A stretch of DNA of 64,000 nucleotides from Rhizobium sp. EC-SD404. GTDB taxonomy: Bacteria; Pseudomonadota; Alphaproteobacteria; Rhizobiales; Rhizobiaceae. The translations under genes and the position numbers were made by a program. The notes beneath the pieces are model-generated. The model worked only from the letters and a program-made list of their open reading frames with translations. It made no database searches and had not been told where the DNA came from. This document shows, piece by piece, positions 19,072 to 27,721 of the stretch (the stretch's first letter is position 1; the number at the start of each line of letters is the position of its first letter). The stretch lies in contig NZ_LR701459.1 of NCBI RefSeq assembly GCF_902498825.1, forward strand, positions 3,886,661 through 3,950,660, in the 5' to 3' direction.

Positions 19072-20751
19072 TCAGGCTGCCGTCAAGCGGCCCGCAAGGG
19101 CATGGTCGATCAGCGCCTGCGTTTCCGCGATCCCGTAGAGAGCGGCGAACGAGCCGAAACGCGGCCCCCGTTCCTGCCCGAGAAGCACCTCGTAGATCAT
19201 CTGGAAGAAGGCGATGGAAACGCCGGGCCCGCCCGACGGGCTCTTCTTGGCGTGATCCTGGTAACGCTCGATGGCACGCGCCACGTCGAGCGCCGCATCC
19301 TGGATGACCGCACCGTCCGCATCCGCAGGCAGCGTGCCGAGCTTTTCCGAAAGCGCCGAGAGCGCCTCCCGCTCGACCGCATCCGGCGCGCGGAACCGCT
19401 TCGCCGGCTTCACGAAGTCGTCGAAATACCGGATCGCATAGCCGACGAGCCGATCGAGCTCGGGATGCGTTTCCGCCGTCACGCCCGGCGCGTAGCGCGA
19501 GATGAAGCCCCAAAGCACCGCCTTGTCATGCGCATTCGACGCGCTGACGAGGTTCAGGAGCAGCGCAAACGGCACCGGCAGATCGATGAGCGGCGGCGCG
19601 CCGTCATGCATGTGCCAAACGGGGTTGGACAGCCGCGCCGTCCAATCCTGCTTCTCGTAAGCGCCGAGGAACTGATAATACTCGTCGACCGCGCGCGGGA
19701 TGACATCGAAATGCAGCCGCTTCGCCGTCTTCGGCTTCTGGAACATGTAGAGCGACAGGCTCTCGCTTGGCGCATAGGCCAGCCATTCGTCGATCGTCAG
19801 CCCGTTGCCCTTGGACTTCGAGATCTTCTGCCCCTTGTCGTCCAGGAACAGCTCGTAGTTGAAGCCTTCCGGCGGCGTTCCGCCGAGCGCCCGGCAAATC
19901 TTGGAGGACAGCATGACGCTGTCGATCAGATCCTTACCCGCCATCTCGTAATCGACGCCAAGCGCGAACCAGCGAAGCGCCCAGTCGGCCTTCCACTGGC
20001 ACTTCACGCGCCCGCCGGTCACCGGCGTCACCATGCGCTCGCCCGTCTCCGGATCGAGATAGGTGACGGTTCCAGCCGCCACGTCGCGGTCGATCATCGG
20101 CACCTGCAGCACGACGCCCGTGCGCGGGCAGATCGGCAGGAAGGGCGAATAGGTCGCGCGGCGCTCTTCGCCGAGCGTCGGCAGGATGATCGCCATCACG
20201 TCATCATAGACGACCAGCATGCGCAGCAGCGCCTCGTCGAACCGGCCGGACGTGTAAAAATCGGTCGCAGAGATGAATTCGTAGTCGAACCCGAAGCGAT
20301 CGAGAAACGAGCGCAGCCGGGCATTATTTGCGGCAGCGAAAGAGGGATGCGCATCGGAAAATGGGTCCGGTACGCGGCTCAGCGGCTTACCGAGATACGT
20401 CGCCATCATCTCCTGGTTCGGGACGTTGTCGGGTACCTTGCGCAGTCCGTCCATGTCGTCGGAAAAACAGATCAGCTTGGTCGGCACCCGATCGCCTGTC
20501 AGGACGCGAAAAGCGTGGCGAACCATCGAGGTGCGCGCCACTTCACCGAATGTGCCGATATGCGGCAGTCCTGATGGGCCGTATCCGGTCTCGAACAGCA
20601 CCAAATCGGGATAGCCGCTTTTCTCGTAGCGTTTGACGAGCTTGCGCGCCTCCTCGAATGGCCACGCCTTTCCGGCCTGAGCCGCCTCGATCACATCCGG
20701 ATCGAAACTCTCGTGATGGGACAGGCTCGCGCCTCGCTCGGGATCGCTCAT
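19072..20751 (-). CDS. lysK: Lysyl-tRNA synthetase, class I
   Basis: 559 residues. The HIGH-type motif is PHIGTFGEV (about 64) and the KMSKS-type motif is KISKSKGNG (about 312), placing it in the class I LysRS family used by alphaproteobacteria and archaea in place of the class II enzyme. It charges tRNA-Lys in the cytoplasm. The C-terminal helical anticodon-binding region is complete. It is divergent from the sterol desaturase-like gene and its stop lies 18 bp from the convergent thermonuclease-like gene. Confidence 0.95.
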   Translation of the reverse strand: MSDPERGASLSHHESFDPDVIEAAQAGKAWPFEEARKLVKRYEKSGYPDLVLFETGYGPSGLPHIGTFGEVARTSMVRHAFRVLTGDRVPTKLICFSDDMDGLRKVPDNVPNQEMMATYLGKPLSRVPDPFSDAHPSFAAANNARLRSFLDRFGFDYEFISATDFYTSGRFDEALLRMLVVYDDVMAIILPTLGEERRATYSPFLPICPRTGVVLQVPMIDRDVAAGTVTYLDPETGERMVTPVTGGRVKCQWKADWALRWFALGVDYEMAGKDLIDSVMLSSKICRALGGTPPEGFNYELFLDDKGQKISKSKGNGLTIDEWLAYAPSESLSLYMFQKPKTAKRLHFDVIPRAVDEYYQFLGAYEKQDWTARLSNPVWHMHDGAPPLIDLPVPFALLLNLVSASNAHDKAVLWGFISRYAPGVTAETHPELDRLVGYAIRYFDDFVKPAKRFRAPDAVEREALSALSEKLGTLPADADGAVIQDAALDVARAIERYQDHAKKSPSGGPGVSIAFFQMIYEVLLGQERGPRFGSFAALYGIAETQALIDHALAGRLTAA

Positions 20752-20953
20752 CGTCTCAAATGTCCGTGCTTGTCAAAAGGGCCGGCGCTTGAAGCACCAG
20801 CAAGGCCAATCCTTGGGGCTGGCTGGCCGCAGCTATGCCGTGCCGACCCTTGCGCGTCAACATTTCGCGCCTTCGTGAACGCAGTTTGCGTTGCAGCGAC
20901 CGGTGCTCAGCGCCATATCGGAGTAAAGTGGCAACCGAGGAGCGAACTGTCCG

Positions 20954-21781
20954 ATGGAACTGTTCGGCATCAGCGAACCGGTCGTGCGCATGAGCGTCTT
21001 CCTCGCCATCTTCGCGGCAATGGCACTGCTGGAGCTGGCAGCGCCACGGTTGGAGCGGCCCGAGATGGTGGGCGCCTGGCGCTCGCGGCGATGGGTTACC
21101 AATGTCTCCATGGTCGTCCTGTCGTCGGTCTGCCTGCGCGTCGTGTTTCCACTCGCTGCCGTCGGCACGGCGCTTTGGGCGGAAAGTCGCGGCATCGGCC
21201 TCTTCAATGTGCTCGACATTCCCGTCTGGCTCGCCGGCCTCGTCGCCTTCATCGTGCTGGACTTCGCCATCTGGCTCGAACACTGGGCCAGCCATCGGTT
21301 CCCGCTATTATGGCGCATCCACCGTATGCACCACGCCGACAACGGCTTCGATTTCACCACCGCCTTGCGCTTTCATCCGCTGGAGATCGTGCTGTCCATG
21401 GTCTGGAAGGCGGCGATCGTCATCCTGCTCGGTGCGCCGGCACTCGCGGTTCTGATCTTCGAGATCGTGCTCAACGGCGCATCGATGTTCAATCACGCCA
21501 ATCTGCGGCTGCCGAAATGGCTCGATGCGCCGCTGCGCCTCGTGGTCGTGACGCCCGACATGCACCGTGTCCATCACTCGACCGATATGCGCGAAACCAA
21601 TTCCAATTACGGGTTCAACTTTCCCTTCTGGGATCGCCTGTTCGGCACCTATGTGGCCCAGCCGCGGCGCGGCCATGACGACATGGAAATCGGCCTGGAG
21701 CATTATCGCGGCCAGGAGACGGCAAGACTTGGCTGGGCGCTTGCCCTGCCCTTCCGCAAGCTCGACAACGAGGCTCAGTAG
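20954..21781 (+). CDS. Sterol desaturase / fatty acid hydroxylase family protein
   Basis: 275 residues with four or five membrane helices. The di-iron histidine motifs are all present: HWASH (HX3H, about 98), HRMHH (about 110) and HRVHHS (about 199). The family uses iron and O2 to hydroxylate or desaturate lipids; rhizobial members may act on sterol-like, hopanoid or ornithine-lipid acyl chains, but the substrate is not deducible. The convergent binding-protein gene overlaps its 3' end by 7 bp (21775-21781). Confidence 0.85.
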   Translation: MELFGISEPVVRMSVFLAIFAAMALLELAAPRLERPEMVGAWRSRRWVTNVSMVVLSSVCLRVVFPLAAVGTALWAESRGIGLFNVLDIPVWLAGLVAFIVLDFAIWLEHWASHRFPLLWRIHRMHHADNGFDFTTALRFHPLEIVLSMVWKAAIVILLGAPALAVLIFEIVLNGASMFNHANLRLPKWLDAPLRLVVVTPDMHRVHHSTDMRETNSNYGFNFPFWDRLFGTYVAQPRRGHDDMEIGLEHYRGQETARLGWALALPFRKLDNEAQ

Positions 21782-22653
21782 AGCCCGTTGGGGAAATAGC
21801 GCAGATAGAGCTCGGCGAAGCGGCCGCTCTTGTTGAGCGACATCAGCGCGTAATCGAAACCTTCCGCGAGCTGCGGCAGATCGTTTCGCACAGCGATCGA
21901 GAGCCCGTTGCCGAGAAACTCGCGTGATAGGAAGGGCCCATCGAGAAACCCGCAGCACTCTGCAGACGCCGGACTGCCCAGCCAGAAGGACAGTTGCAAG
22001 CCATCGGCATAGATGCCGTCGACCCAGCCGCCCTGGACGGCGCGGTAGAGCATAGTCGGGCTCGCAAACGGAACCGGCGTCAAATCCGGAAAGAAGCGCT
22101 GAAGCATCGCCGCATGGGCGGAGCGTTGGATGACACCGATCCGGGCACCCGGTTCGAAATGATCGGCTGCCACCCGGTCGGTTCCGGCCTCAGCGGCCTT
22201 CACGACGAAACGCGCCGGCAAGTCCATGATCGTGCGGGTGAAAAGATAGCGCTCGCGGCTTTCCTCGCTCACCTGCAAACCGGCCATGATCACTTCGCCC
22301 TCGCCGGCCGCGAGCGCCGGCTCCAGCTCGTTCCAGGGCAGCGCCTGAACCTGGCAGCGGGGCTCGATGTCGAGTTCCCCGCAGAGCGCGCGCGCCAGAT
22401 CGACATGGAAGCCGGCAAGTCGCCCGCTCTGGTCGAGAAAACTGAATGGCGGAAAATCGGTCGTCATCAGGAAGCGCACGCGTCCCACTCCAGACAGGTC
22501 TGGCAAGGCCAGCCGCTCCCGTGGATCAAAAACATTCGGGACTTTTACGGTCTGGCCCCAAGCAGAACCGCTCGGCAAGCCGATCAAACAGAGTAAAAAA
22601 AGGATTAACCCATAGAAAGCCAGGGATGTTTTATTTTGTCGTCTCGCTAGCAT
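21775..22653 (-). CDS. Periplasmic amino-acid-type ABC substrate-binding protein
   Basis: 292 residues from the ATG at 22653, preceded by AAGG at a 7-base spacing; a longer upstream frame exists but lacks a start with a ribosome site. The signal peptide spans about residues 1-34. The PBP2 fold is recognisable in VRFLMTTDFPPFSFLDQSGRLAGF (split by the ligand pocket), FHVDLARALCGEL and the hinge region WVDGIYADG. No permease or ATPase genes are adjacent, so it is either an orphan solute receptor or serves a transporter elsewhere. Divergent from the glycosyltransferase gene. Confidence 0.82.
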   Translation of the reverse strand: MLARRQNKTSLAFYGLILFLLCLIGLPSGSAWGQTVKVPNVFDPRERLALPDLSGVGRVRFLMTTDFPPFSFLDQSGRLAGFHVDLARALCGELDIEPRCQVQALPWNELEPALAAGEGEVIMAGLQVSEESRERYLFTRTIMDLPARFVVKAAEAGTDRVAADHFEPGARIGVIQRSAHAAMLQRFFPDLTPVPFASPTMLYRAVQGGWVDGIYADGLQLSFWLGSPASAECCGFLDGPFLSREFLGNGLSIAVRNDLPQLAEGFDYALMSLNKSGRFAELYLRYFPNGLY

Positions 22654-22738
22654 GCTAGACCTTGAGCAGAGTGGGGCAGGCATCGCCTGGGGCTGTGTGA
22701 CACAAGACCAATACACGTCCGCGGCGGCGCGGCGAAGT

Positions 22739-24739
22739 ATGCTTTTGACTTCCGTTCCGACTTCCGACGCCAACGGCCTCGGCCGCGCCATCGCACGTGC
22801 TAGTCTGTCGCTTCCCACAACAGCAACGGAAAAACGCCGGTATCCATCAGACATTCTGTCCCGCGTTCTGAAGCGGCTAAACCTCACCGACGAGCAACTG
22901 AAAGCGGCGGGGGACCGCGCGTCACGGCATTCCACCGCTATCGACCGCGAACTGCTGGCAGCCCGAACTGTAAGCGAGACCGCCTATTACCAGGCGGTTG
23001 CCGCAGAACTTGGACTTGCCTTCATCGAAACGATCGATCCACATTTCGTCGTCGTCACGCCGTTGATCGACGCGCTTTTGATCATGCCGCACAGACCCAT
23101 CGCCATCGATCAACGCGGGCGAACGCGCAAACTGATTGCGCCGGATCTGCCGGGGCTTGTGAGCCTTGCGGAAAAGCTCTCCCGGCACGGCGGTCTCCGT
23201 CCCTCATTCGCGATCACGACACCATCGGCCGTCAAGCAAGCAGTATGGGCTGTCCGCAGTCGCGAGCGCGTGGCGGAGACGGTCGGACATCTGTTCGATA
23301 CCCAGCAGCCGGCCAGTGCGCGGATCGTGGCGACCGGCAGCCAGGGCTTCGCCTTCGGTACGCTCCTGACGGGACTGGCGGCCCTGTTCATCGCCTTTCC
23401 CGTTCTCATGCTGATTGCAGGGCACCTGTTCCTGACGACCTTGTTCGCCACCCTTCTGTGGCTGCGGGCAACCGCCTTGATCGATGGCTTCCGTTTCGAC
23501 CCGGAGATCGAGCCAGCCGAAGCCGACGATCCAACGCTCCCGGTCTATACGGTGATGGTGGCGCTTTACCGCGAGCAGGCGATGGCGGGGCAACTGGTGC
23601 GCGCCTTGGACGCTATCGACTGGCCGCGCGCCAAACTCGACATAAAATTCGTCTGCGAGGCAAACGATCCGGAGACCATCGCCGCCTTGCGTGCGCAGCT
23701 TCTCGGCCCCGAATATGAGATCGTGGTCGTGCCGCGGGTACTTCCATACACCAAGCCCAAGGCGCTGAATTACGCCATGGCCGGCGCGCGGGGCGAACAT
23801 CTCGTGATATACGATGCGGAAGACCGCCCGCATCCGGCGCAACTGCTCCAGGCGCTGGCGCGCTTCAGGGCCGGCGGCCCAAGGCTTGGCTGTGTCCAGG
23901 CGCCTCTGGTCATCGCCAATCCGCGCCGCTCCTGGATCACGGCACTCTTTGCGCTTGAATATGCAGCTCTCTTTCGAGGGCTCCTGCCGTTCCTCGCCCG
24001 CAGCGACCTGCCGCTGCCGCTTGGCGGAACATCCAATCACTTTCGAACGGCAACGCTGCGCGACGTCGGCGCGTGGGATCCCTTCAACGTGACGGAAGAC
24101 GCCGATCTCGGCTTTCGGCTTGCCACACATGGGCATCGCCTGGGTGTGATCTCGCTGCCAACGCTTGAATCGGCCCCCACCGACATCCGCACCTGGCGCA
24201 ACCAGCGCACGCGCTGGTTCAAGGGCTGGATGCAGACCTGGCTTGTGATGCTGCGTCGACCACGGGGTGGACCGAACGCGCTTGGCTTCGTGCGCTCGGC
24301 CACCTTCCAGATCATGACGATCGGGCTCCTGGTTGCAGCATTGCTCAGCCCCGCAATGGTCTATTTCTCCAGCGCCTCGCTGATTTCCGCTTTATCGGAA
24401 CGCAACGCCGGTCGTACGAATTTCGAAACCATTCTGTTCTTCGCAGACATTACGATTCTGACTGCGACCTTTGCTTGTTTCGTGCTGCTCGGTCACCGCG
24501 CGATGTCGCCATTGGAACGTGTGCGCGTGGGATGGCGCTGGCTGCTTCTGCCCGTCTACTGGGCGCTGATGACATGGGCTGCGTGGACCGCACTGTTCGA
24601 ACTTCTCCGCAGGCCGCACCACTGGGAAAAGACCCCGCACCGCCCGACGCGAGCGGCGACGGATGCTACTATCGATCACAGCGTAACGGCCGTCTGCCCG
24701 ATGGATCCACGAGGAATCATTTCACCGGAAGCAAGCTGA
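22739..24739 (+). CDS. Family 2 glycosyltransferase with N-terminal GspE/MshEN-like domain
   Basis: 666 residues from the ATG at 22739. A longer start at 22652 would share bases with the opposite gene's start codon and is less likely. The N-terminal 130 residues (VLKRLNLTDEQL, LLAARTVSETAYYQAVAAELGL) resemble the N-domain of type II secretion ATPases. Two membrane helices follow (about 205-245). The processive GT-A domain shows DAEDRPHP (DxD, about 365), TEDADLGFRL (about 450) and the QRTRWFKGW motif (about 485). Four more C-terminal helices complete a cellulose-synthase-like topology. It should polymerise or transfer sugars at the inner membrane; product unknown. Confidence 0.88.
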   Translation: MLLTSVPTSDANGLGRAIARASLSLPTTATEKRRYPSDILSRVLKRLNLTDEQLKAAGDRASRHSTAIDRELLAARTVSETAYYQAVAAELGLAFIETIDPHFVVVTPLIDALLIMPHRPIAIDQRGRTRKLIAPDLPGLVSLAEKLSRHGGLRPSFAITTPSAVKQAVWAVRSRERVAETVGHLFDTQQPASARIVATGSQGFAFGTLLTGLAALFIAFPVLMLIAGHLFLTTLFATLLWLRATALIDGFRFDPEIEPAEADDPTLPVYTVMVALYREQAMAGQLVRALDAIDWPRAKLDIKFVCEANDPETIAALRAQLLGPEYEIVVVPRVLPYTKPKALNYAMAGARGEHLVIYDAEDRPHPAQLLQALARFRAGGPRLGCVQAPLVIANPRRSWITALFALEYAALFRGLLPFLARSDLPLPLGGTSNHFRTATLRDVGAWDPFNVTEDADLGFRLATHGHRLGVISLPTLESAPTDIRTWRNQRTRWFKGWMQTWLVMLRRPRGGPNALGFVRSATFQIMTIGLLVAALLSPAMVYFSSASLISALSERNAGRTNFETILFFADITILTATFACFVLLGHRAMSPLERVRVGWRWLLLPVYWALMTWAAWTALFELLRRPHHWEKTPHRPTRAATDATIDHSVTAVCPMDPRGIISPEAS

Positions 24740-24777
24740 CCGGCCCCAGATTTCGCCACATTGTCGGAAGGTTTTTC

Positions 24778-24851
24778 TGGAGCGGGTGAAGGGAATCGAA
24801 CCCTCGTATGCAGCTTGGGAAGCTGCCGTTCTACCATTGAACTACACCCGC
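24778..24851 (-). tRNA. tRNA-Gly (anticodon CCC)
   Basis: On the minus strand the acceptor GCGGGTG pairs with CACCCGC, D-arm GTTC/GAAC, anticodon stem GCAGC/GCTGC around loop TTCCCAA (anticodon CCC), and T-arm GAGGG-TTCGATT-CCCTT. The 3' CCA is encoded (24778-24780). 74 nt. Confidence 0.96.
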
Positions 24852-24892
24852 TCGATGCCGCTAAACCTATCTGTGCAAAGGCCTTTCAGCAA

Positions 24893-24920
24893 GTCGAAAA
24901 AGCGCGTGAGCGCTTTCGAC
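24893..24920. other. Long inverted repeat upstream of tRNA-Gly
   Basis: GTCGAAA..AGCGC and GCGCT..TTCGAC pair around a GTGA tetraloop, with one bulged base. No T-run on either side. It sits between tRNA-Gly (minus) and the small protein gene at 25038 (plus). Role unknown. Confidence 0.4.
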
Positions 24921-25037
24921 GCATCAGACAGACGCCGCGTCGAAGACGGATTGCCGCAGGCAATTTTTGATAGTTTGACAAGCCCGCCCACCATCTTCAC
25001 ACTCCGTAACAGTTGGAAACAAATCCGGAGGGAAAAG

Positions 25038-25472
25038 ATGGGCATTTCCGAAAAGTGGAACGCATACGAGCCGACCAAAGGCACTCTCGGCTGGGTCGCC
25101 GCCGGCTCGGCCGTAGCAACGGTCGTCCTTGGCTTCACGCTCGGCGGCTGGGTCACGGGTGGCACGGCCCACGAAATGGCGCGTGATGCCGGCAACGCGT
25201 CGCGCGCCGAATTGGCCGCTTCGGTCTGCGTCGACAATTTCCGTGGCGTGGACACGGCCCGTGCGGACTTCGAAGAATTGACCGGCATGCGGCCCTATCA
25301 GCAACGTGGCTTCGTCGAAAAGGCCGCATGGGCGCAGATTCCAGGCGTTGACCGTCTCGGACGGGATGCAGCGTCGCGGTGTGCCGAAATGATCGTCGCG
25401 CTTGATCCCTCAGAGCTTCCCACGCCGATCGCAGAAGTCGTGGATGATGAACCGGAAACTGCAATTCAGTAG
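25038..25472 (+). CDS. Small membrane-anchored protein of unknown function
   Basis: 144 residues from the ATG at 25038, preceded by CGGAGGG at an ideal distance; the longer frame runs through the tRNA gene and is not used. One N-terminal membrane helix (about 17-39, LGWVAAGSAVATVVLGF) follows a short cytoplasmic start, with about 100 residues outside including two Cys (SVCVDNF and SRCAEM) that could form a disulfide. I do not recognise the family. A 12-bp inverted repeat follows 12 bp after the stop. Monocistronic by position. Confidence 0.75.
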   Translation: MGISEKWNAYEPTKGTLGWVAAGSAVATVVLGFTLGGWVTGGTAHEMARDAGNASRAELAASVCVDNFRGVDTARADFEELTGMRPYQQRGFVEKAAWAQIPGVDRLGRDAASRCAEMIVALDPSELPTPIAEVVDDEPETAIQ

Positions 25473-25484
25473 ATCCGGCCTCCA

Positions 25485-25522
25485 GTCAAAGGGCGGCGTC
25501 GTCCCTGCCTCCGCCCTTTGAC
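25485..25522 (+). terminator. Strong inverted repeat, probable terminator
   Basis: Perfect 12-bp arms GTCAAAGGGCGG (25485-25496) and CCGCCCTTTGAC (25511-25522), then CTTTAGATGTTT. The T-run is weak but the stem is long, and it lies between the small membrane protein and the channel gene. Confidence 0.6.
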
Positions 25523-25602
25523 CTTTAGATGTTTCAGACAGCTTGACTTGCAGGGCCCCGCAATCCACCTAACGGCCGCCCTTCCCTGCTGCAGGCCGTT
25601 CC

Positions 25603-26412
25603 ATGAATTCGCTGAAGTCCCTGATTGAATCACGCCGTTTCGAATGGTTCATCACCGCCTTGGTGGTGATCAATGCCATCACGCTCGGCCTTGAGACCAT
25701 GCCTGCAGTCATGGAGCGCGCAGGCGGCTTCCTGAAGGTGCTCGACCGCACGATCCTCGCCATTTTCGTCGTGGAACTGATCGGCCGCTTTGCGGTCTAC
25801 CGGCTGGCTTTCTTCCGCGATCCGTGGCGCGTCTTCGATCTTCTCGTCGTCTCGATTGCAGTCCTGCCCTCGACAGGCAATCTTTCCGTACTCCGCGCAC
25901 TGCGCATCCTGCGCGTGCTGCGCCTCATCAGCGTTGTGCCGTCCTTGCGCCGCGTCGTCGGAGGCCTGATCAACGCACTGCCGGGCATGGGCTCGATCGT
26001 CTTCCTGCTCGGCCTCGTTTTCTATGTCTTCTCTGTCATGGCGACCAATCTCTACGCGCAAAGCTTTCCCGAATGGTTCGGCTCCATCGGCGAATCCGCC
26101 TACACGCTGTTCCAGGTCATGACGCTCGAAAGCTGGTCCATGGGCATCGTCCGGCCGGTCATGGAGACCTACCCGCTGTCATGGTTGTTCTTCATTCCGT
26201 TCATCGTCGCGACGTCCTTCACCGTCCTCAACCTCTTTATCGGTATCATCGTGTCGGCGATGCAGGAGGAGCACGAAGCGAGCGCCGCGGACGAGCGCGA
26301 CGACATGAAGGAGAACCAGCGCAAGATTCTGGCGGAACTGTCCGCACTCAAGGCAGAGGTCGCCCGGTTGAACCGTGAACCGGCGGGCCGGGCGGAAAAC
26401 AGCCCGTCCTAG
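25603..26412 (+). CDS. Voltage-gated sodium channel of the NaChBac (BacNav) type
   Basis: 269 residues with six membrane helices. S4 has regularly spaced arginines (LRALRILRVLRLISVVPSLR, about 87-107). The pore loop contains TLESWSMG (about 171-178); TLESW is the selectivity filter of bacterial homotetrameric sodium channels. A C-terminal acidic-to-basic coiled coil (about 222-262) fits the tetramerisation helix of the family. Expected role: voltage-dependent Na+ entry in the inner membrane, linked to pH, motility or osmotic response in other bacteria. The stop codon overlaps that of convergent dcd in a CTAG. Confidence 0.9.
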   Translation: MNSLKSLIESRRFEWFITALVVINAITLGLETMPAVMERAGGFLKVLDRTILAIFVVELIGRFAVYRLAFFRDPWRVFDLLVVSIAVLPSTGNLSVLRALRILRVLRLISVVPSLRRVVGGLINALPGMGSIVFLLGLVFYVFSVMATNLYAQSFPEWFGSIGESAYTLFQVMTLESWSMGIVRPVMETYPLSWLFFIPFIVATSFTVLNLFIGIIVSAMQEEHEASAADERDDMKENQRKILAELSALKAEVARLNREPAGRAENSPS

Positions 26413-27500
26413 TCTCTCGAGCGGAAATGCTTTGAGAGCTTCAGGCCCTGCGCCTGATAGTTGGACGAGAGATCGGTGCCGTAAAGCGCCTTCGGCCGCT
26501 CCGCCATATGTTCGTAGACCAGGCGCCCGACGATCTGCCCGTGTTCCAGGATGAACGGCACTTCGTGGCTTCGAACTTCGAGTACAGCCCGACTGCCGGC
26601 GCCGCCGGCTGGATCGTGCCCGAAGCCCGGATCGAAGAAGCCGGCATAATGCACCCGGAACTCACCAACGAGTGGATCGAACGGGGTCATCTCCGCGGCA
26701 AAGAGCGGCGGAACATGCACCGCCTCGCGCGAAACGAGGATATAAAACTCATTGGGATCGAGAACCATCTCGGCCGCCCGGCGCCGATAGATCGGCTCCC
26801 AGAAATCAAGAACGTCGTGTGCGGCTTTGCGATCGACGTCGATGACACCTGTATGGCGCTTGCCGCGATACCCGATCAGGCCCTGGTCGTCGCCCTCAAG
26901 ATCTATGGAAAGCGCGATGCCGCCGCCGGAGATATTGGCGTCGCCCGTGCTGACGAGGCGCTCCGAAACGTGCAGATCGGCGAGCTGCTCCTCGTTCAGG
27001 AGCGCATTGCCGCTGCGGAACCGGATTTGCGACAGGCGCGAACCGGCACGTACGATGATCGGGAACGTGCGCGGACTGATCTCGATATAGAGCTCGCCGT
27101 GATAGCCGGCCGGAACCTTGTCGAACTCCTGGCCGCCATCCACCATCACGCGGGTGAAGATGTCGAGCCGACCCGTCGAGCTCTTGGGATTGGTGGAAGC
27201 GCTTAAGCCTGCAGGCAGCGCCAGCCTCTCCATCAGGGGCACGATATAGACGCAGCCCGTTTCCAGAACCGCGCCTTCGCTCAGATCCACCTCATGCAAT
27301 TTCAGGCGATCGAGCTTGGTCCGCACCGGCGTTTCCCGCCCTGGCAGGAAGCTCGCCCGCACGCGGAATGCGCGCGCGCCGAGGCGAAGATCGAGGCTCG
27401 CCGGCTGAATCTGATCGCCGTCCAGCGGGCGCTCGGCGACAAGCGCTCCCGTTTCGAACAGCGCCGCAATCGCGGCATCGGCCAATATGCCGGGTGTCAC
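26409..27500 (-). CDS. dcd: 2'-deoxycytidine 5'-triphosphate deaminase, long alphaproteobacterial form
   Basis: 363 residues, about twice the size of E. coli Dcd and typical of the alphaproteobacterial form with duplicated dUTPase-like domains. Seen: SASTNPKSSTGRLDIFTRVMVD (nucleotide-binding stretch, about 100-122) and ELYIEISPRTFPIIVRAGSRL (about 135-155, split by a short turn). It deaminates dCTP to dUTP for thymidylate supply. The start is GTG at 27500 with AGGGA seven bases upstream. Divergent from metZ across the SAM-II riboswitch region. Confidence 0.9.
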   Translation of the reverse strand: MTPGILADAAIAALFETGALVAERPLDGDQIQPASLDLRLGARAFRVRASFLPGRETPVRTKLDRLKLHEVDLSEGAVLETGCVYIVPLMERLALPAGLSASTNPKSSTGRLDIFTRVMVDGGQEFDKVPAGYHGELYIEISPRTFPIIVRAGSRLSQIRFRSGNALLNEEQLADLHVSERLVSTGDANISGGGIALSIDLEGDDQGLIGYRGKRHTGVIDVDRKAAHDVLDFWEPIYRRRAAEMVLDPNEFYILVSREAVHVPPLFAAEMTPFDPLVGEFRVHYAGFFDPGFGHDPAGGAGSRAVLEVRSHEVPFILEHGQIVGRLVYEHMAERPKALYGTDLSSNYQAQGLKLSKHFRSRD

Positions 27501-27552
27501 AATCGTTCCCTCGCCAGCGTCTCAAGGCCGCATCATTCGCAGCCACGCAGAA

Positions 27553-27581
27553 TTGACGCAAGATTGGAGTGCCGCTATAGC
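27553..27581 (+). promoter_or_regulatory. Sigma70-type promoter of metZ
   Basis: TTGACG (27553-27558) and TATAGC (27576-27581) with a 17-bp spacer. Transcription would start near 27588, right at the 5' edge of the SAM-II aptamer. Confidence 0.75.
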
Positions 27582-27589
27582 CTCCTTAT

Positions 27590-27645
27590 CCCGTGGTGAT
27601 TTGGCCGGCCGGCTTGCAGCCACGTTAAAGAAGTAGCTAAAATGG
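27590..27645 (+). ncRNA. SAM-II riboswitch (metA RNA motif)
   Basis: The conserved core is readable: CGTGG (27592-27596) pairs with CCACG (27620-27624) as P1, with TGATTTGGCCG in the first loop, GCTTGCAGCC and GTTAAA on the 3' side of P1, and the pseudoknot strand AAGTAGCTAAA (27632-27642). This matches the SAM-II consensus that controls methionine genes in alphaproteobacteria. It sits in the metZ leader between a good promoter and a terminator. Confidence 0.93.
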
Positions 27646-27658
27646 TCGGGTGTCACGA

Positions 27659-27686
27659 ACCGGCCAGCTATGCGGCCGGTTTTTTT
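27659..27686 (+). terminator. Terminator in the metZ leader, expression platform of the SAM-II riboswitch
   Basis: ACCGGCC (27659-27665) and GGCCGGT (27674-27680) form a stem with an 8-base loop, followed by TTTTTT. Flanking GTCAC and GTGAC could extend it. GGCCGGCCGG inside the aptamer (27603-27612) could pair with the 5' arm, giving a possible antiterminator (inference). Confidence 0.85.
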
Positions 27687-27721
27687 GTGACCGCGTTGCG
27701 GTCTAGAACGGACAAGGCACG

